Source: an uncultured beta proteobacterium | GTDB lineage: Bacteria; Pseudomonadota; Gammaproteobacteria; Burkholderiales; Burkholderiaceae | Assembly (NCBI GenBank): GCA_903826775.1 | Contig: CAIKFU010000015.1 | Location: forward strand, 1-36,177 | Reading direction: 5' to 3' | Length of the DNA stretch: 36,177 bases | Shown: in pieces, positions 23,502 to 31,168 of the stretch | How the letters are laid out: every line of letters starts with the position of its first letter | How positions within the stretch are numbered: position 1 is the stretch's first letter | Notes under the pieces: generated by a model | What the model saw: only the letters and a program-made list of their open reading frames with translations | Told to the model about the DNA's origin: nothing | Database searches by the model: none | Translations under genes and position numbers: made by a program

Positions 23502-24502
23502 TGAACAATACAATCTCGGCAAGACTTGCCTGCAGTGCTTTGGTTTTCTTCTTCAGCATTGGCAGTTCGGGAGCAGCGCAACCTTCACCTCAAAGTAAAC
23601 CCGAAACCGTCAAGATAGGCTCTTCAGACGATTACGATCTCAACAACTTACCGGACGACCATTACGGACGTCTGGTTCGATACGGAAAAAAACTCACCGA
23701 CGAAACTTACGCCGTTATTGGACCGGAAGTCAAAAATCCCAAAATGCGTTATGCCGGAAACAATCTGGCATGCAGCTCCTGCCATCAGGAAAGTGGAACT
23801 CTTGTCAATGCCATTCCATTCATCGGTGTATCGGCGGTATTTCCCCAATACAGGCCACGCGAAGATGACGTCAGCACCATTGAAGAACGAATCAACGGTT
23901 GCATGCAAAGAAGCATGAATGGTCGGGCACTGCCATTTGATTCCAAGGAAATGAAGGCGTATGTCAGTTACATGCATTTCCTATCGCGAGCAATTCCAAT
24001 CGGATCGATCATGGAAGGCTCGGGCCTAAAGCCAATAAAGCCGCCTGATCGCGCGGCAAACCCACAAGCAGGAGGACAACTGTTTGCAAGAAATTGCGTG
24101 AAATGCCATGGCGCTGAAGGTCAAGGAGAGCGTACCGGCAAAATCGGTGATGCTCAGGGCTACGATGTTCCACCGCTGTGGGGCAAGGATAGCTTTAACG
24201 ATGGAGCAGGCATGAATCGCCTCTTGGTGGCGATGCGATTTACCAAGCACAATATGGTGAAGGCTTTAAGTGATGATCAAGCTTACGACCTTGCAGCTTA
24301 TATTGTTTCCCAGCCGCGCCCACACAAAACAAACTTAGATAAAGACTTTCCAGCACGCTGGAATAAGCCAGTCGATGCAGCATTCCCACCTTATGTCGAT
24401 GGGGCTTCACCGGAACAACACAAATACGGGCCCTTTGGCCCATTGACCGAGAAGATGAAAGAACTAAAGAGTAGCCTAATGCAGGGTACCGGAAAATTAT
24501 AA
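23501..24502 (+). CDS. tsdA: Thiosulfate dehydrogenase TsdA-type diheme cytochrome c (paralogue 2)
   Basis: 333 aa, signal peptide to about residue 26. Haem 1 CSSCH (91-95), haem 2 CVKCH (199-203). The diagnostic INGCMQRSMNGRALP places Cys134 as the axial haem ligand typical of TsdA, and FPQYRPREDDVSTIEERING is the canonical approach to it. It should interconvert thiosulfate and tetrathionate in the periplasm. It starts at GTG within TAGTG, overlapping the previous stop, so it is translationally coupled. The paired paralogues suggest duplication followed by divergence. Confidence 0.88.
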   Translation: MNNTISARLACSALVFFFSIGSSGAAQPSPQSKPETVKIGSSDDYDLNNLPDDHYGRLVRYGKKLTDETYAVIGPEVKNPKMRYAGNNLACSSCHQESGTLVNAIPFIGVSAVFPQYRPREDDVSTIEERINGCMQRSMNGRALPFDSKEMKAYVSYMHFLSRAIPIGSIMEGSGLKPIKPPDRAANPQAGGQLFARNCVKCHGAEGQGERTGKIGDAQGYDVPPLWGKDSFNDGAGMNRLLVAMRFTKHNMVKALSDDQAYDLAAYIVSQPRPHKTNLDKDFPARWNKPVDAAFPPYVDGASPEQHKYGPFGPLTEKMKELKSSLMQGTGKL

Positions 24503-24504
24503 AA

Positions 24505-24557
24505 TGAACTGACCCACAAAAAGTTGGGCTTCAAACCCAACCAAGGGGTTCAGTTCA
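24505..24557. repeat. 53-bp nested palindrome with IS3-like ends
   Basis: Outer arms TGAACTGACCC (24505-24515) and GGGTTCAGTTCA (24546-24557) pair with one extra base. Inner arms GTTGGG (24523-24528) and CCCAAC (24536-24541) pair fully. Both halves also read alike as TGAACTGA.. CCC .. GTTGGG, like terminal repeats of IS3-type elements. It follows tsdA by 2 bases and could act as terminator; no U-run. Confidence 0.55.
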
Positions 24558-24591
24558 GAAGGCGGTTTACTGACATAGTTTTGATAAATGA

Positions 24592-24984
24592 CTACATCTT
24601 CACAATGTGCCAAGCACCATTCAAGAATCCGTCGCCGGTTTTATCGCCAGGTTTCACGTCCTTAGTCCAAAAATACAAGGGCCTGCCTTTATAAGCCAGT
24701 TGCCGCTTGCCATCATCGCGGGTGATCACAGTAAAGTCTCCATAAGCCGACGCAGACACCTCTACCAATAATGGCGGCCAATTGGCAGCGCAAGGTCCAT
24801 TGCAGGTTGATTTACCGGATCCGCCTTGGTCTTTGTCAAAGACGTACAAGGTCATGTTGTTTGCCCCGACGAGGGTTCCATCAATCACCTTGGTATTGGC
24901 ACTCGTCCCACTGTTCATGGAACTGCAAGCAGCCAAAATGCAACTGAATAGAAAAGCCACACTCAATACTTGAAATATTTTCAC
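24592..24984 (-). CDS. Secreted repeat lipoprotein (COG4315 / Lipoprotein_15)
   Basis: 130 aa. A lipoprotein signal ends LFSCILAAC, giving a lipidated Cys. Two repeat-like units follow: NNMTLYVFDKDQGGSGKSTC with NGPCAANWPPL, then KRQLAYKGRPLYFWTKD, matching the family of short secreted repeat proteins of unknown function. Start GTG at 24982-24984, behind AAAAGGACG, is preferred to an upstream ATG at 25029 that would add 15 residues ahead of the signal. Periplasm-facing; ligand unknown. Confidence 0.85.
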   Translation of the reverse strand: MKIFQVLSVAFLFSCILAACSSMNSGTSANTKVIDGTLVGANNMTLYVFDKDQGGSGKSTCNGPCAANWPPLLVEVSASAYGDFTVITRDDGKRQLAYKGRPLYFWTKDVKPGDKTGDGFLNGAWHIVKM

Positions 24985-25105
24985 GCTAGCGTCCTTTTGG
25001 GTTTGATGGGAAATCCAGTACGAAACCATCTTACGATGAACGTCCGCTTTTCACAGCCCACCCCAAAAGCGCGAGTTTCGACCCTCTAGGAAGAATGGCT
25101 ATTGG

Positions 25106-25570
25106 CTATTTCAAGCGATACCCGGCATGGCAGGCGACGCACGCTTGGGTGGTGGCACCAAGTGCCAGCATCGCGGGTTTGATGTCGCCGGTAGCCGACG
25201 CGTTTTGGATCGCGATGGCGAACTTGCTGGCATTGCGGTGCATTTGCGTGCCGACCTCCTGCATCCCCTTGGGCATGTATTTCGAGTTCTCGTAGGCGCC
25301 GTGCGTTTTCAATGCAGTCATGCCCAGACGGTCTTCGGCGATCTTCGCCGCCTGGTCGTATTCGCTCTTACCGATGGCCTCTTGAATCTGGCTCACCGCC
25401 AGCAGGTGGTCCCGCATGTTTTCCAAAATATGGGCCTGCATCGGAGTCGGAAATTCCACCGCCACCCGGGGGTCGGCCGCGGTCGCGCCATGGCTATGAT
25501 CGTGCTGCGCGAAAACCGAGCCTGTGCACAGAACAACCCACCCGAAAACCATCACCTTGTACATACCCAT
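25106..25570 (-). CDS. Cytochrome c'-type (class II) monohaem cytochrome
   Basis: 154 aa with a signal peptide, then a His-rich mature N-terminus (AQHDHSHG). The single haem site CVACH is near the C-terminus (about 144-148, ending HAGYRLK), which with an all-helical body is the class II (cytochrome c'/c556) layout. MRDHLLAVSQIQEAI supplies the first helix with a likely Met ligand, favouring c556-like electron transfer over NO binding. ATG at 25568-25570 has GGAGG four bases upstream. Coding sequence is GC-rich. Confidence 0.83.
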   Translation of the reverse strand: MGMYKVMVFGWVVLCTGSVFAQHDHSHGATAADPRVAVEFPTPMQAHILENMRDHLLAVSQIQEAIGKSEYDQAAKIAEDRLGMTALKTHGAYENSKYMPKGMQEVGTQMHRNASKFAIAIQNASATGDIKPAMLALGATTQACVACHAGYRLK

Positions 25571-25661
25571 GCATCCTCCACTTGATTTATCCACCACACC
25601 TTGCGGCCTATAGTAAGCGTTTTCGCCAAGACCGCTACAAGGAATTCGCGCGCGCTGCCAG

Positions 25662-26825
25662 TCAGCGCAGCGCGGGATCCTTCCTCGCCGAAGCGGCGGG
25701 CGGCGACGGTTGCAACGCCTTCACGATCTTCGCGCCTGCCAGTAGGCGGGCGACCGCCTCCTGCCGGCGTTCCTGCAACTTTTTCTGGGCAATGGCGAAC
25801 TTGGCCTCGTCAAAACTCTTGGCCGGCAGGTACTTGATGTCATCCACCTTGACGATGAGCCAACCCTGCTCGGTCTGGATCGGCCGACTCAGGTGGCCGA
25901 CCAACAGCGCAAAAACCAATTCGTCGATCGGCGATGCCAACTGGGACGGCAACACCCAGCCCAGCGCCCCGCCCCGAAGAGCGGATTCCAAGTCGAGCGA
26001 TTTTTCCTTCGCCAACTCCGCAAACACCGCGCCGCGGTGCAATTGGTCGATGATCCCAAAAGCCTCCTCCTCGCTGGCGACAACGATCATCGAGAGCTGG
26101 TATTCCTGAACATTTTGCGGCACCTCCCCGCTCTTCAACTGTTCGTAGTAATCGGCACGAATGTCGGCTTCGGTAACGGGATGGGTCTTAAAGTAATTCG
26201 CAAACCACAGGTCCACCAGCGCATTTTCGCGCGCCCCTTCAATCCGGATGGCGTTGCGATCGTCACTCAGAAGACCGATCCGCTGGGCATCTTGCGCGAG
26301 CGCTTCGCGAAAAACCAAATCGTCGAGCATGGCTTCGCGCAATTGTGGCGTATCAACCGATCCCTCGGCCAGGGCATTGGCAACCAGGCGCTGGAATCGG
26401 CTCACGGGAATCTTGACGCCGTTGACCGTGGCAATCGCCTTGCCGGGATTGGTTTTGCGCGAGCGCTTAGGCGAATAGATCCCCATCACCAACCCGACCA
26501 CCCATCCGCTGATGCAGACCAATACCGCCACCAGCAACAGCAGGATTTGGGAATGCAACTTCAAATCCATCAACTCTTCGCCAATACCCCAATCGCCAGT
26601 GTTCTTGACGAAGGTCACGGCTTTGGGAGGACTGGAGGTCGCAATGCTGGCAGCCGGACCGCATCCCGGGTTGGCCGCATCGCTGGCGATGGTCGAAACG
26701 CAACTACCGTCCCCGGCCGAACCTTTGGCAACGGCGGAATTGGCCGCCAGCGAAAAAACGATGCTGGCAAAAACCCACCAAGTTAGCAAAACCCCAGCGC
26801 GCCGGAACAAAGCGGTGCAAACCAT
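25662..26825 (-). CDS. Membrane-anchored parvulin-type peptidyl-prolyl isomerase
   Basis: 387 aa. An N-terminal hydrophobic signal (about 10-33) and a second membrane helix (about 93-115) flank a low-complexity Ser/Ala segment. After KAIATVNGVKIPVSRFQRLV, a SurA/PpiC-like N-terminal domain, comes the parvulin domain with GGALGWVLPSQLASPIDELV and TEQGWLIVKVDDI. It probably assists folding of exported proteins, perhaps the abundant cytochromes around it. The gene is among the most GC-rich in the window. Confidence 0.82.
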   Translation of the reverse strand: MVCTALFRRAGVLLTWWVFASIVFSLAANSAVAKGSAGDGSCVSTIASDAANPGCGPAASIATSSPPKAVTFVKNTGDWGIGEELMDLKLHSQILLLLVAVLVCISGWVVGLVMGIYSPKRSRKTNPGKAIATVNGVKIPVSRFQRLVANALAEGSVDTPQLREAMLDDLVFREALAQDAQRIGLLSDDRNAIRIEGARENALVDLWFANYFKTHPVTEADIRADYYEQLKSGEVPQNVQEYQLSMIVVASEEEAFGIIDQLHRGAVFAELAKEKSLDLESALRGGALGWVLPSQLASPIDELVFALLVGHLSRPIQTEQGWLIVKVDDIKYLPAKSFDEAKFAIAQKKLQERRQEAVARLLAGAKIVKALQPSPPAASARKDPALR

Positions 26826-27014
26826 GTCAAGCCTTAGCCCTTTCGAAGCTCCAATTTTATAAACGAAACCAATTAAACAGGGAATCGATCCCGAATAACC
26901 ACCCGATCCTGACGGTTTAATGCCGGGATCGCTCTTCTAAGACTGGACTCTATCAAGCTTCGCCGCCTTGATCAACTGGCTTAGCAAAATCCGCCACACA
27001 TTCCCGCTGGCTTG
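26826..27014. other. Intergenic space, no supported feature
   Basis: 189 bp. A weak hairpin ATCAAG/CTTGAT (about 26953-26973) lies downstream of the zinc-ribbon gene. I see no ORF or RNA signal. Confidence 0.3.
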
Positions 27015-27302
27015 CTAATCGCGGCTATTTCGCATCAGGAGATACCAACCAATCACCACACTTGCCGCAAACCCACACACCACCTTGAAAACGGTTGACA
27101 TGGAAGACCAATCAACCACTTCCAAGGCAACTGCCAATACGATTGAAACGATGGACAGCTTAATCCAAATGGACCGTTTCACGTAATGCAGAAAAATGGC
27201 ATCGGGATTGGAGATGTCCTTGCGACAGTGGCTGCACAATTTCGTTGACGACCGTGCATTGCTTGGATTTGGAAAATTGCAATAGGGGCATTTTTTAAAC
27301 AT
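27015..27302 (-). CDS. Zinc-ribbon membrane protein
   Basis: 95 aa. The N-terminal zinc ribbon MFKKCPYCNFPNPSNARSST continues to CSHC, giving two CxxC pairs. Two membrane helices follow (IKLSIVSIVLAVALEVV and VFKVVCGFAASVVIGWYLL). No known function. It lies 26 bp downstream of another small membrane gene on the same strand. Confidence 0.72.
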   Translation of the reverse strand: MFKKCPYCNFPNPSNARSSTKLCSHCRKDISNPDAIFLHYVKRSIWIKLSIVSIVLAVALEVVDWSSMSTVFKVVCGFAASVVIGWYLLMRNSRD

Positions 27303-27328
27303 CGATCAATAGACTCGTAAAGTGATTT

Positions 27329-27541
27329 CTAAAAATGGTTTTTGGAACGGGCCGTGAGATAAAAGACGAGCATCGACACCAAGAGGCAGCCAAGCAGAAT
27401 CCAAAACGTCTCCATTCCCCCCAACCCTTCGGCAAAAACTTCGCCACCCAAAACGCAGATGATTCCAAACAATATCAGACCGCTGGCGAAAAACCCGACC
27501 AGGCAAATTGCCCATAAATACAAAGTGGCATGCTTGCTCAT
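27329..27541 (-). CDS. Small two-helix membrane protein
   Basis: 70 aa: MSKHATLYLWAICLVGFFAS then a second helix METFWILLGCLLVSMLVFYL. Start ATG 27539-27541 follows AAGGATATGG, whereas the longer frame to 27640 would begin in unstructured sequence with no ribosome-binding site. No recognised family; grouped with the zinc-ribbon gene. Confidence 0.6.
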   Translation of the reverse strand: MSKHATLYLWAICLVGFFASGLILFGIICVLGGEVFAEGLGGMETFWILLGCLLVSMLVFYLTARSKNHF

Positions 27542-27681
27542 CCATATCCTTACCAACCCACGATTACCAACACCATTCGTCCGGTATTTTTGCGGACAAA
27601 TGCCTATAAGCCAAACTACGCTCTGTGAATTCAATGTCAAGGCTGGCTAATACCAAGTTTGGGGATTTGGTAGCACTCTAC

Positions 27682-27695
27682 TTGATTCAGATCAA
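27682..27695 (+). promoter_or_regulatory. Perfect FNR box TTGATTCAGATCAA
   Basis: Exact TTGAT-N4-ATCAA consensus, centred 143 bp upstream of the NapC/NirT start. It would place that gene under anaerobic FNR/ANR-type control. Confidence 0.7.
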
Positions 27696-27831
27696 ACGAA
27701 TGCGGGACTTCTTGCGTGCATTAATCCATATGGCGAAAAACACCCCTTGAGCGGGTGGTTGTCGACCATAAAGTCCATTAATATGGTGTTCATTCCAACA
27801 ACACGAATTCCAATCCATCAGGAAAGAAATT

Positions 27832-28431
27832 ATGAGCAATCAACCACCAGGCGCCATCAAACGATTTTGGCAATTCATCAGTAAGCCGAGTGCCAAGTAT
27901 TCCATCTTGGCCATTGCCGCTGTTGCTTTTATTGGCGGGATTTTATTTTGGGGTGGCTTTAATACCACGATGGAAATGACCAATACCCTGGAATTTTGTA
28001 CGTCATGCCACGAGATGCAGGACAACGTGTATCAGGAATACAAGGAAACGATTCACTATAGCAATCGCAGCGGTGTTCGCGCCATTTGTTCAGACTGCCA
28101 CGTCCCCAAGGACTGGGTACACAAATTGATGGCTAAAACGAAGGCAACCGGCGACCTGTATCACAAGATCATGGGCAGTGTGGACACGAAAGAGAAATTC
28201 AACGCCAAGCGCATGGAAATGGCTACCCACCAATGGGAAATCATGAAATCCTCCGACTCCCGCGAGTGCCGCAATTGCCACAACTTTGATGCCATGAGTT
28301 CCGAATTGCAAAAGCAAACGCCATACAAAAAACACATGAAGGCGAAAGCCGATGGCAAGACCTGCATCGACTGCCATAAGGGAATTGCCCACCAATTGCC
28401 TGCGGAATATGAAGAACCAGACGACGATTGA
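27832..28431 (+). CDS. NapC/NirT-family tetrahaem cytochrome c
   Basis: 199 aa with one N-terminal membrane anchor (about 23-43) and four haem motifs: CTSCH 56-60, CSDCH 86-90, CRNCH 146-150, CIDCH 178-182. The spacing and TLEFCTSCHEMQDNVYQEY are the NapC/NirT signature. Such proteins oxidise membrane quinol and feed periplasmic reductases. No reductase gene is adjacent, so it may serve the other cytochromes here (for example TsdA acting as tetrathionate reductase); that is inference. Good AGGAAAG site before the ATG. Confidence 0.9.
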   Translation: MSNQPPGAIKRFWQFISKPSAKYSILAIAAVAFIGGILFWGGFNTTMEMTNTLEFCTSCHEMQDNVYQEYKETIHYSNRSGVRAICSDCHVPKDWVHKLMAKTKATGDLYHKIMGSVDTKEKFNAKRMEMATHQWEIMKSSDSRECRNCHNFDAMSSELQKQTPYKKHMKAKADGKTCIDCHKGIAHQLPAEYEEPDDD

Positions 28432-28436
28432 AATGC

Positions 28437-28459
28437 CCAAAAGCCATTAAGGCTTTTGG
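28437..28459 (+). terminator. Hairpin behind the tetrahaem cytochrome gene
   Basis: CCAAAAGCC (28437-28445), loop ATTAA, GGCTTTTGG (28451-28459): nine perfect pairs, six bases after the stop, followed by TTTAC. Probable terminator. Confidence 0.65.
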
Positions 28460-28602
28460 TTTACTAGTGAATTCCACTCGCCGACTTTACCGTCGGCGTT
28501 TTTATGGATTGCGCATTTCCCTTGATTTGCTAAACCGTCATACAACTTCCATTCATAGCCTGCTATTGACGATGCACTACGAATAAGCGTTAGCAGTGGA
28601 AT
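28447..28602 (-). pseudogene. Possible remnant of a small secreted-protein gene
   Basis: A minus-strand frame of 51 codons, bounded by TAA at 28603-28605 and ending in TAA at 28447-28449, has no ATG, GTG or TTG near its beginning. The translation includes YEWKLYDGLANQGKCAIHKN and then ADGKVGEWNSLVNQKP. This has a natural amino-acid mix and looks like the C-terminal part of a small exported protein. Loss of the 5' end is the simplest reading. It could also be chance or use a rare start. Confidence 0.3.
28479..28503 (+). terminator. Rho-independent terminator-like hairpin
   Basis: CGCCGAC (28479-28485), loop TTTACC, GTCGGCG (28492-28498), then TTTTT. It has the form of a strong intrinsic terminator on the plus strand, a second stop after the tetrahaem cytochrome gene. 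It lies inside the possible gene remnant of the opposite strand. Confidence 0.65.
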
Positions 28603-28718
28603 TTATCGACTTTCAATCACTGGCAATCCCACTTTACGAACCGACCTTACGATTGCACGTCCTATGCAACCAAGAAATCGGTTCGATACGAGCGGATGAA
28701 AATGGATTGAGAGCCAAC

Positions 28719-28952
28719 CTACTTTGACATCGAATCTTTTTTCATTGAATCTTTGGACATTGAATCTTTGGACATCGAATCTTTTTTCATCCCGTCTTTG
28801 GACATCGAATCTTTGGACATCGAATCTTTTTTCATCGAATCTTTGGACATCGAATCTTTTTTCATCCCGTCTTTGGACATATCGTCCGCAAATGCAGGCA
28901 AACAAACTGCAGTAATCAACAAGGATGCTAACAACACAGATAATTTCTTCAT
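28719..28952 (-). CDS. mrpX: MXKDX pentapeptide-repeat methionine-rich periplasmic peptide (MrpX-like)
   Basis: 77 aa: signal peptide MKKLSVLLASLLITAVCLPA ending FA, then DD and eleven pentapeptides of the form M-(S/K)-K-D-(S/G), the last one cut short. The mature chain has one Met every five residues and no aromatic residues or Cys. It matches the MXKDX repeat family. Placed behind a MsrP-like enzyme, its cytochrome b, MsrA and divergent sigF-nrsF, it corresponds to the MrpX methionine-rich peptide of the Azospira hypochlorite response, a sacrificial scavenger re-reduced by the methionine sulfoxide reductase. At DNA level the repeat is 15 bp. The alternative frame (to 28986) is a shadow. Confidence 0.8.
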   Translation of the reverse strand: MKKLSVLLASLLITAVCLPAFADDMSKDGMKKDSMSKDSMKKDSMSKDSMSKDGMKKDSMSKDSMSKDSMKKDSMSK

Positions 28953-29013
28953 GAAAAACTCCTTTAGATAAAATAAAAATGCACAATGCGTGCTTGTATT
29001 GGTGAAGTCAGCA

Positions 29014-29784
29014 TCAACTTCCCCCAAACCAGTTGTAACCTTGGTCTTCCCAGTAACCACCAGGATTGACGTTGGTTATGAATATCTCTTGAATGTATTT
29101 GGGATTTTTATATCCCAATTTCGTCGGTATCCGCAATTTCATGGGATAGCCATACTTTGCAGGCAATACTTCGTCCGCATACGTCAATGTCAATAAAGAT
29201 TGCGCGTGCAAAGCCGATGGCATATCGATGCTCGTGTAGTAATCGTCGTGGCAACGAAATCCAACATACCTAGCCTTGGTATCCGCTCCGATACGCCTGA
29301 GAAAATCGCCAAATAGCACGCCGCCCCATTTTCCGATTGCGCTCCACCCTTCTACGCAAATGTGGCGTGTTATTTGACTTTGTTGCGGCATTGCCCGAAG
29401 TTCTTCCAAGGTCCAGGATTTGGTGTCTTGCACAAGCCCGCTGACTTTTAATCGAAAATTTTGTGGGTTAGGTCGAATTTCGTCCTCACCATAAAAAGCG
29501 TTAAACGGAAACGGGGCTGTCAACATATTCTCGGAATACGTTGGCGCCATCCGATTGGGGTCGAACAACCACCCTTGGACTTGATCATTCCAGCGCGACA
29601 TCACCATCAAGGCTTTTTCAACCGAATCCTCGTCGGCTAAGGTGCACCCACTCAACATGGAAATGGCCCCAAGGCTTAATGCTTTTTTCCCAAAGAGTCG
29701 CCTCGTTGGCATATCCAAGCCCTTATAGACGTCTTTAATGATTTCCCGTTCATTTGTATTAAAGATCTTGAGTTTTTGTTTCAT
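29014..29784 (-). CDS. yedY1: MsrP/YedY-like periplasmic molybdopterin oxidoreductase (YedY1-type)
   Basis: 256 aa. TRRLFGKKALSLGAISMLSGC (28-47) is a Tat-type signal; the Cys could also be lipidated. The sulfite-oxidase-fold part has ITRHICVEGWSAIGKWGG with Cys143 as the molybdenum ligand, and VGFRCHDDYYTSID and YGYPMKLRIP, typical of the YedY family. It should reduce methionine sulfoxide in periplasmic proteins, here most likely the Met-rich peptide encoded next. A 24-residue extension precedes the Tat motif; AAGGTGAT sits right before this ATG, so the long start is kept. One base separates it from the cytochrome b stop. Confidence 0.85.
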   Translation of the reverse strand: MKQKLKIFNTNEREIIKDVYKGLDMPTRRLFGKKALSLGAISMLSGCTLADEDSVEKALMVMSRWNDQVQGWLFDPNRMAPTYSENMLTAPFPFNAFYGEDEIRPNPQNFRLKVSGLVQDTKSWTLEELRAMPQQSQITRHICVEGWSAIGKWGGVLFGDFLRRIGADTKARYVGFRCHDDYYTSIDMPSALHAQSLLTLTYADEVLPAKYGYPMKLRIPTKLGYKNPKYIQEIFITNVNPGGYWEDQGYNWFGGS

Positions 29785-29785
29785 A

Positions 29786-30397
29786 TCACCTTCCCTTGGT
29801 CATCATTAATAGCGTCTTGGGAACCATGGCCACCATCAACAAATGGATGATGATGAAAAAAACAATATAGGACATGGCTACGAAGTGAACAATGCGAGCA
29901 TTGTCAAACCCGCCCATTAATTCCCTGAGCACTGGAAACTGGACCGATTTCCAAATGGCCAATCCAGAGAGAACCAAAATAATGATGTCGGTAATCGTAG
30001 ACAGGTAGGCTACTTTTTGGATCGTGTTGTACTTGCTTAAATCCTGATGGGATAACTTTCCCCTTAAGGTATCGAATGCTTCTTGCATAAATGCTTTTGG
30101 ACTTAAGGGGAAAAACTTCTTCCAAATTCTGCCGGTTGAAAAATTAAGCACTAAATAAATCAGTCCATTTGCTACGAGCAACCACATAAAAGCAAAGTGC
30201 CACAACAAAGCGCCACCCAACCACCCTCCCAATGTCAACTCCTTGGGAATCAAGAAATCAAAAATGGGGGAAGCGTTGTAGATTTTCAATCCACTCATAA
30301 TTAATACGATCACGGCAATGGCGTTAAACCAATGGCTGATCCGGACATACAAGGGGACCAATATCGGTTTTGATGGGCGATTGAATGTTGTTGTCAT
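29786..30397 (-). CDS. yedZ1: Membrane cytochrome b561-type partner of the MsrP-like enzyme (YedZ1-type)
   Basis: 203 aa with about four membrane helices. Histidines in VRISHWFNAIAV, LLWHFAFMWLL, ARIVHFVAMSY and IIIHLLMVA suit two haem b groups, as in cytochrome b561/thiosulfate-reductase-type subunits. It would pass electrons from quinol to the periplasmic molybdoenzyme encoded immediately downstream. ATG 30395-30397 with GGTGA upstream is chosen; GTG at 30406 would add three residues. Confidence 0.82.
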   Translation of the reverse strand: MTTTFNRPSKPILVPLYVRISHWFNAIAVIVLIMSGLKIYNASPIFDFLIPKELTLGGWLGGALLWHFAFMWLLVANGLIYLVLNFSTGRIWKKFFPLSPKAFMQEAFDTLRGKLSHQDLSKYNTIQKVAYLSTITDIIILVLSGLAIWKSVQFPVLRELMGGFDNARIVHFVAMSYIVFFIIIHLLMVAMVPKTLLMMTKGR

Positions 30398-30415
30398 GGG
30401 GTTCACCGATATTCT

Positions 30416-31036
30416 TCAGTTTTTAGCAGATTGAACGTACAACTCTGGAAACGATTTCTTCAACAACGCGATCTTTGGCAAATCGTTAACAACGATATAG
30501 GGTTGGTCCATATGGCTGGCCAGATAATTTTGGTGATAGCTCTCGGCTGGGTAAAATCGTGACAAGGATGACACTTCGGTCACAATGGGTTTGACCTTTC
30601 CCGCCTCCTTCGACAGAACTTGGATTTCCTCTAACGCCAACTTGCGTTGTTCGGGACTGGAATAGAAAATTGCGGAGCGATATTGAGTCCCCCAATCCGG
30701 TCCTTGCCGATTGAGCTGCGTCGGATCATGGGCTACCTTGAAAAATACTTCCAATAATTTGCTGTAGGAAACCACTTGGGGATCATAAGTGATCATCACG
30801 CTTTCAGCATGACCGGTGCTGCCACTACTAACCATAGGGTACGTTGGGTCGCTAGAGGCTCCCCCTGCATAACCGGAAACCACTTGTTTGACGCCTTTGA
30901 CATGTTTAAATACCGCATCCACTCCCCAAAAACACCCACCGGCAAATACGGCTGTATTCATCGATGAACCCGCCATGGCGGATGTTGTCAATGCCAGCAG
31001 AAATACGGAATACAGGAGTGTGCGGATTTTGGTCAT
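30416..31036 (-). CDS. msrA: Exported peptide methionine (S)-S-oxide reductase MsrA
   Basis: 206 aa. The catalytic motif is GGCFWG with Cys35, followed by VVSGYAGG, GHAESVMITYDP and FYPAESYHQNYL, all diagnostic of MsrA. Unusually it has a cleavable signal peptide (MTKIRTLLYSVFLLALTTSA, MA), so it should act in the periplasm. No second Cys for resolving lies in the usual C-terminal position (only Cys35 is seen), so recycling may rely on an external thiol. It is first gene of the operon led by a SigF-type promoter. Confidence 0.92.
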   Translation of the reverse strand: MTKIRTLLYSVFLLALTTSAMAGSSMNTAVFAGGCFWGVDAVFKHVKGVKQVVSGYAGGASSDPTYPMVSSGSTGHAESVMITYDPQVVSYSKLLEVFFKVAHDPTQLNRQGPDWGTQYRSAIFYSSPEQRKLALEEIQVLSKEAGKVKPIVTEVSSLSRFYPAESYHQNYLASHMDQPYIVVNDLPKIALLKKSFPELYVQSAKN

Positions 31037-31065
31037 GGTCTTTAATTTGTCTGGATTTCACTCTT

Positions 31066-31093
31066 ATTCGCACCAACCCTCCATCCGGTTACA
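31066..31093 (-). promoter_or_regulatory. SigF-type promoter of msrA-yedZ1-yedY1-mrpX
   Basis: Minus strand: TGTAACC (31087-31093), 16 bases, CGAAT (31066-31070). Identical motifs and spacing occur on the plus strand facing sigF. The start of msrA is 30 bases downstream. Confidence 0.7.
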
Positions 31094-31111
31094 AAGAAAG
31101 ATAAAAATAGT

Positions 31112-31139
31112 TGTAACCAAGTTGGTAGCTACAGCGAAT
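31112..31139 (+). promoter_or_regulatory. SigF-type autoregulatory promoter of sigF-nrsF
   Basis: TGTAACC (31112-31118), 16 bases, CGAAT (31135-31139); sigF starts at 31169. Exact match to the divergent copy supports a shared ECF sigma factor. Confidence 0.7.
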
Positions 31140-31168
31140 ACACAAAAGTCGGCACATAATGGCGGTTA

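Noticed and set aside
25893..26786. 297-aa plus-strand ORF
   Set aside because: Antisense shadow of the GC-rich parvulin gene; composition dominated by Arg, Gln and His.
28730..28880. Tandem short repeats resembling a CRISPR array
   Set aside because: The 15-bp unit is contiguous without spacers and encodes the MXKDX pentapeptides.
28603..28986. 127-aa minus-strand ORF with Arg/Phe/Asp repeats
   Set aside because: Out-of-frame reading of the same 15-bp repeat; the other frame has a signal peptide and ribosome-binding site.
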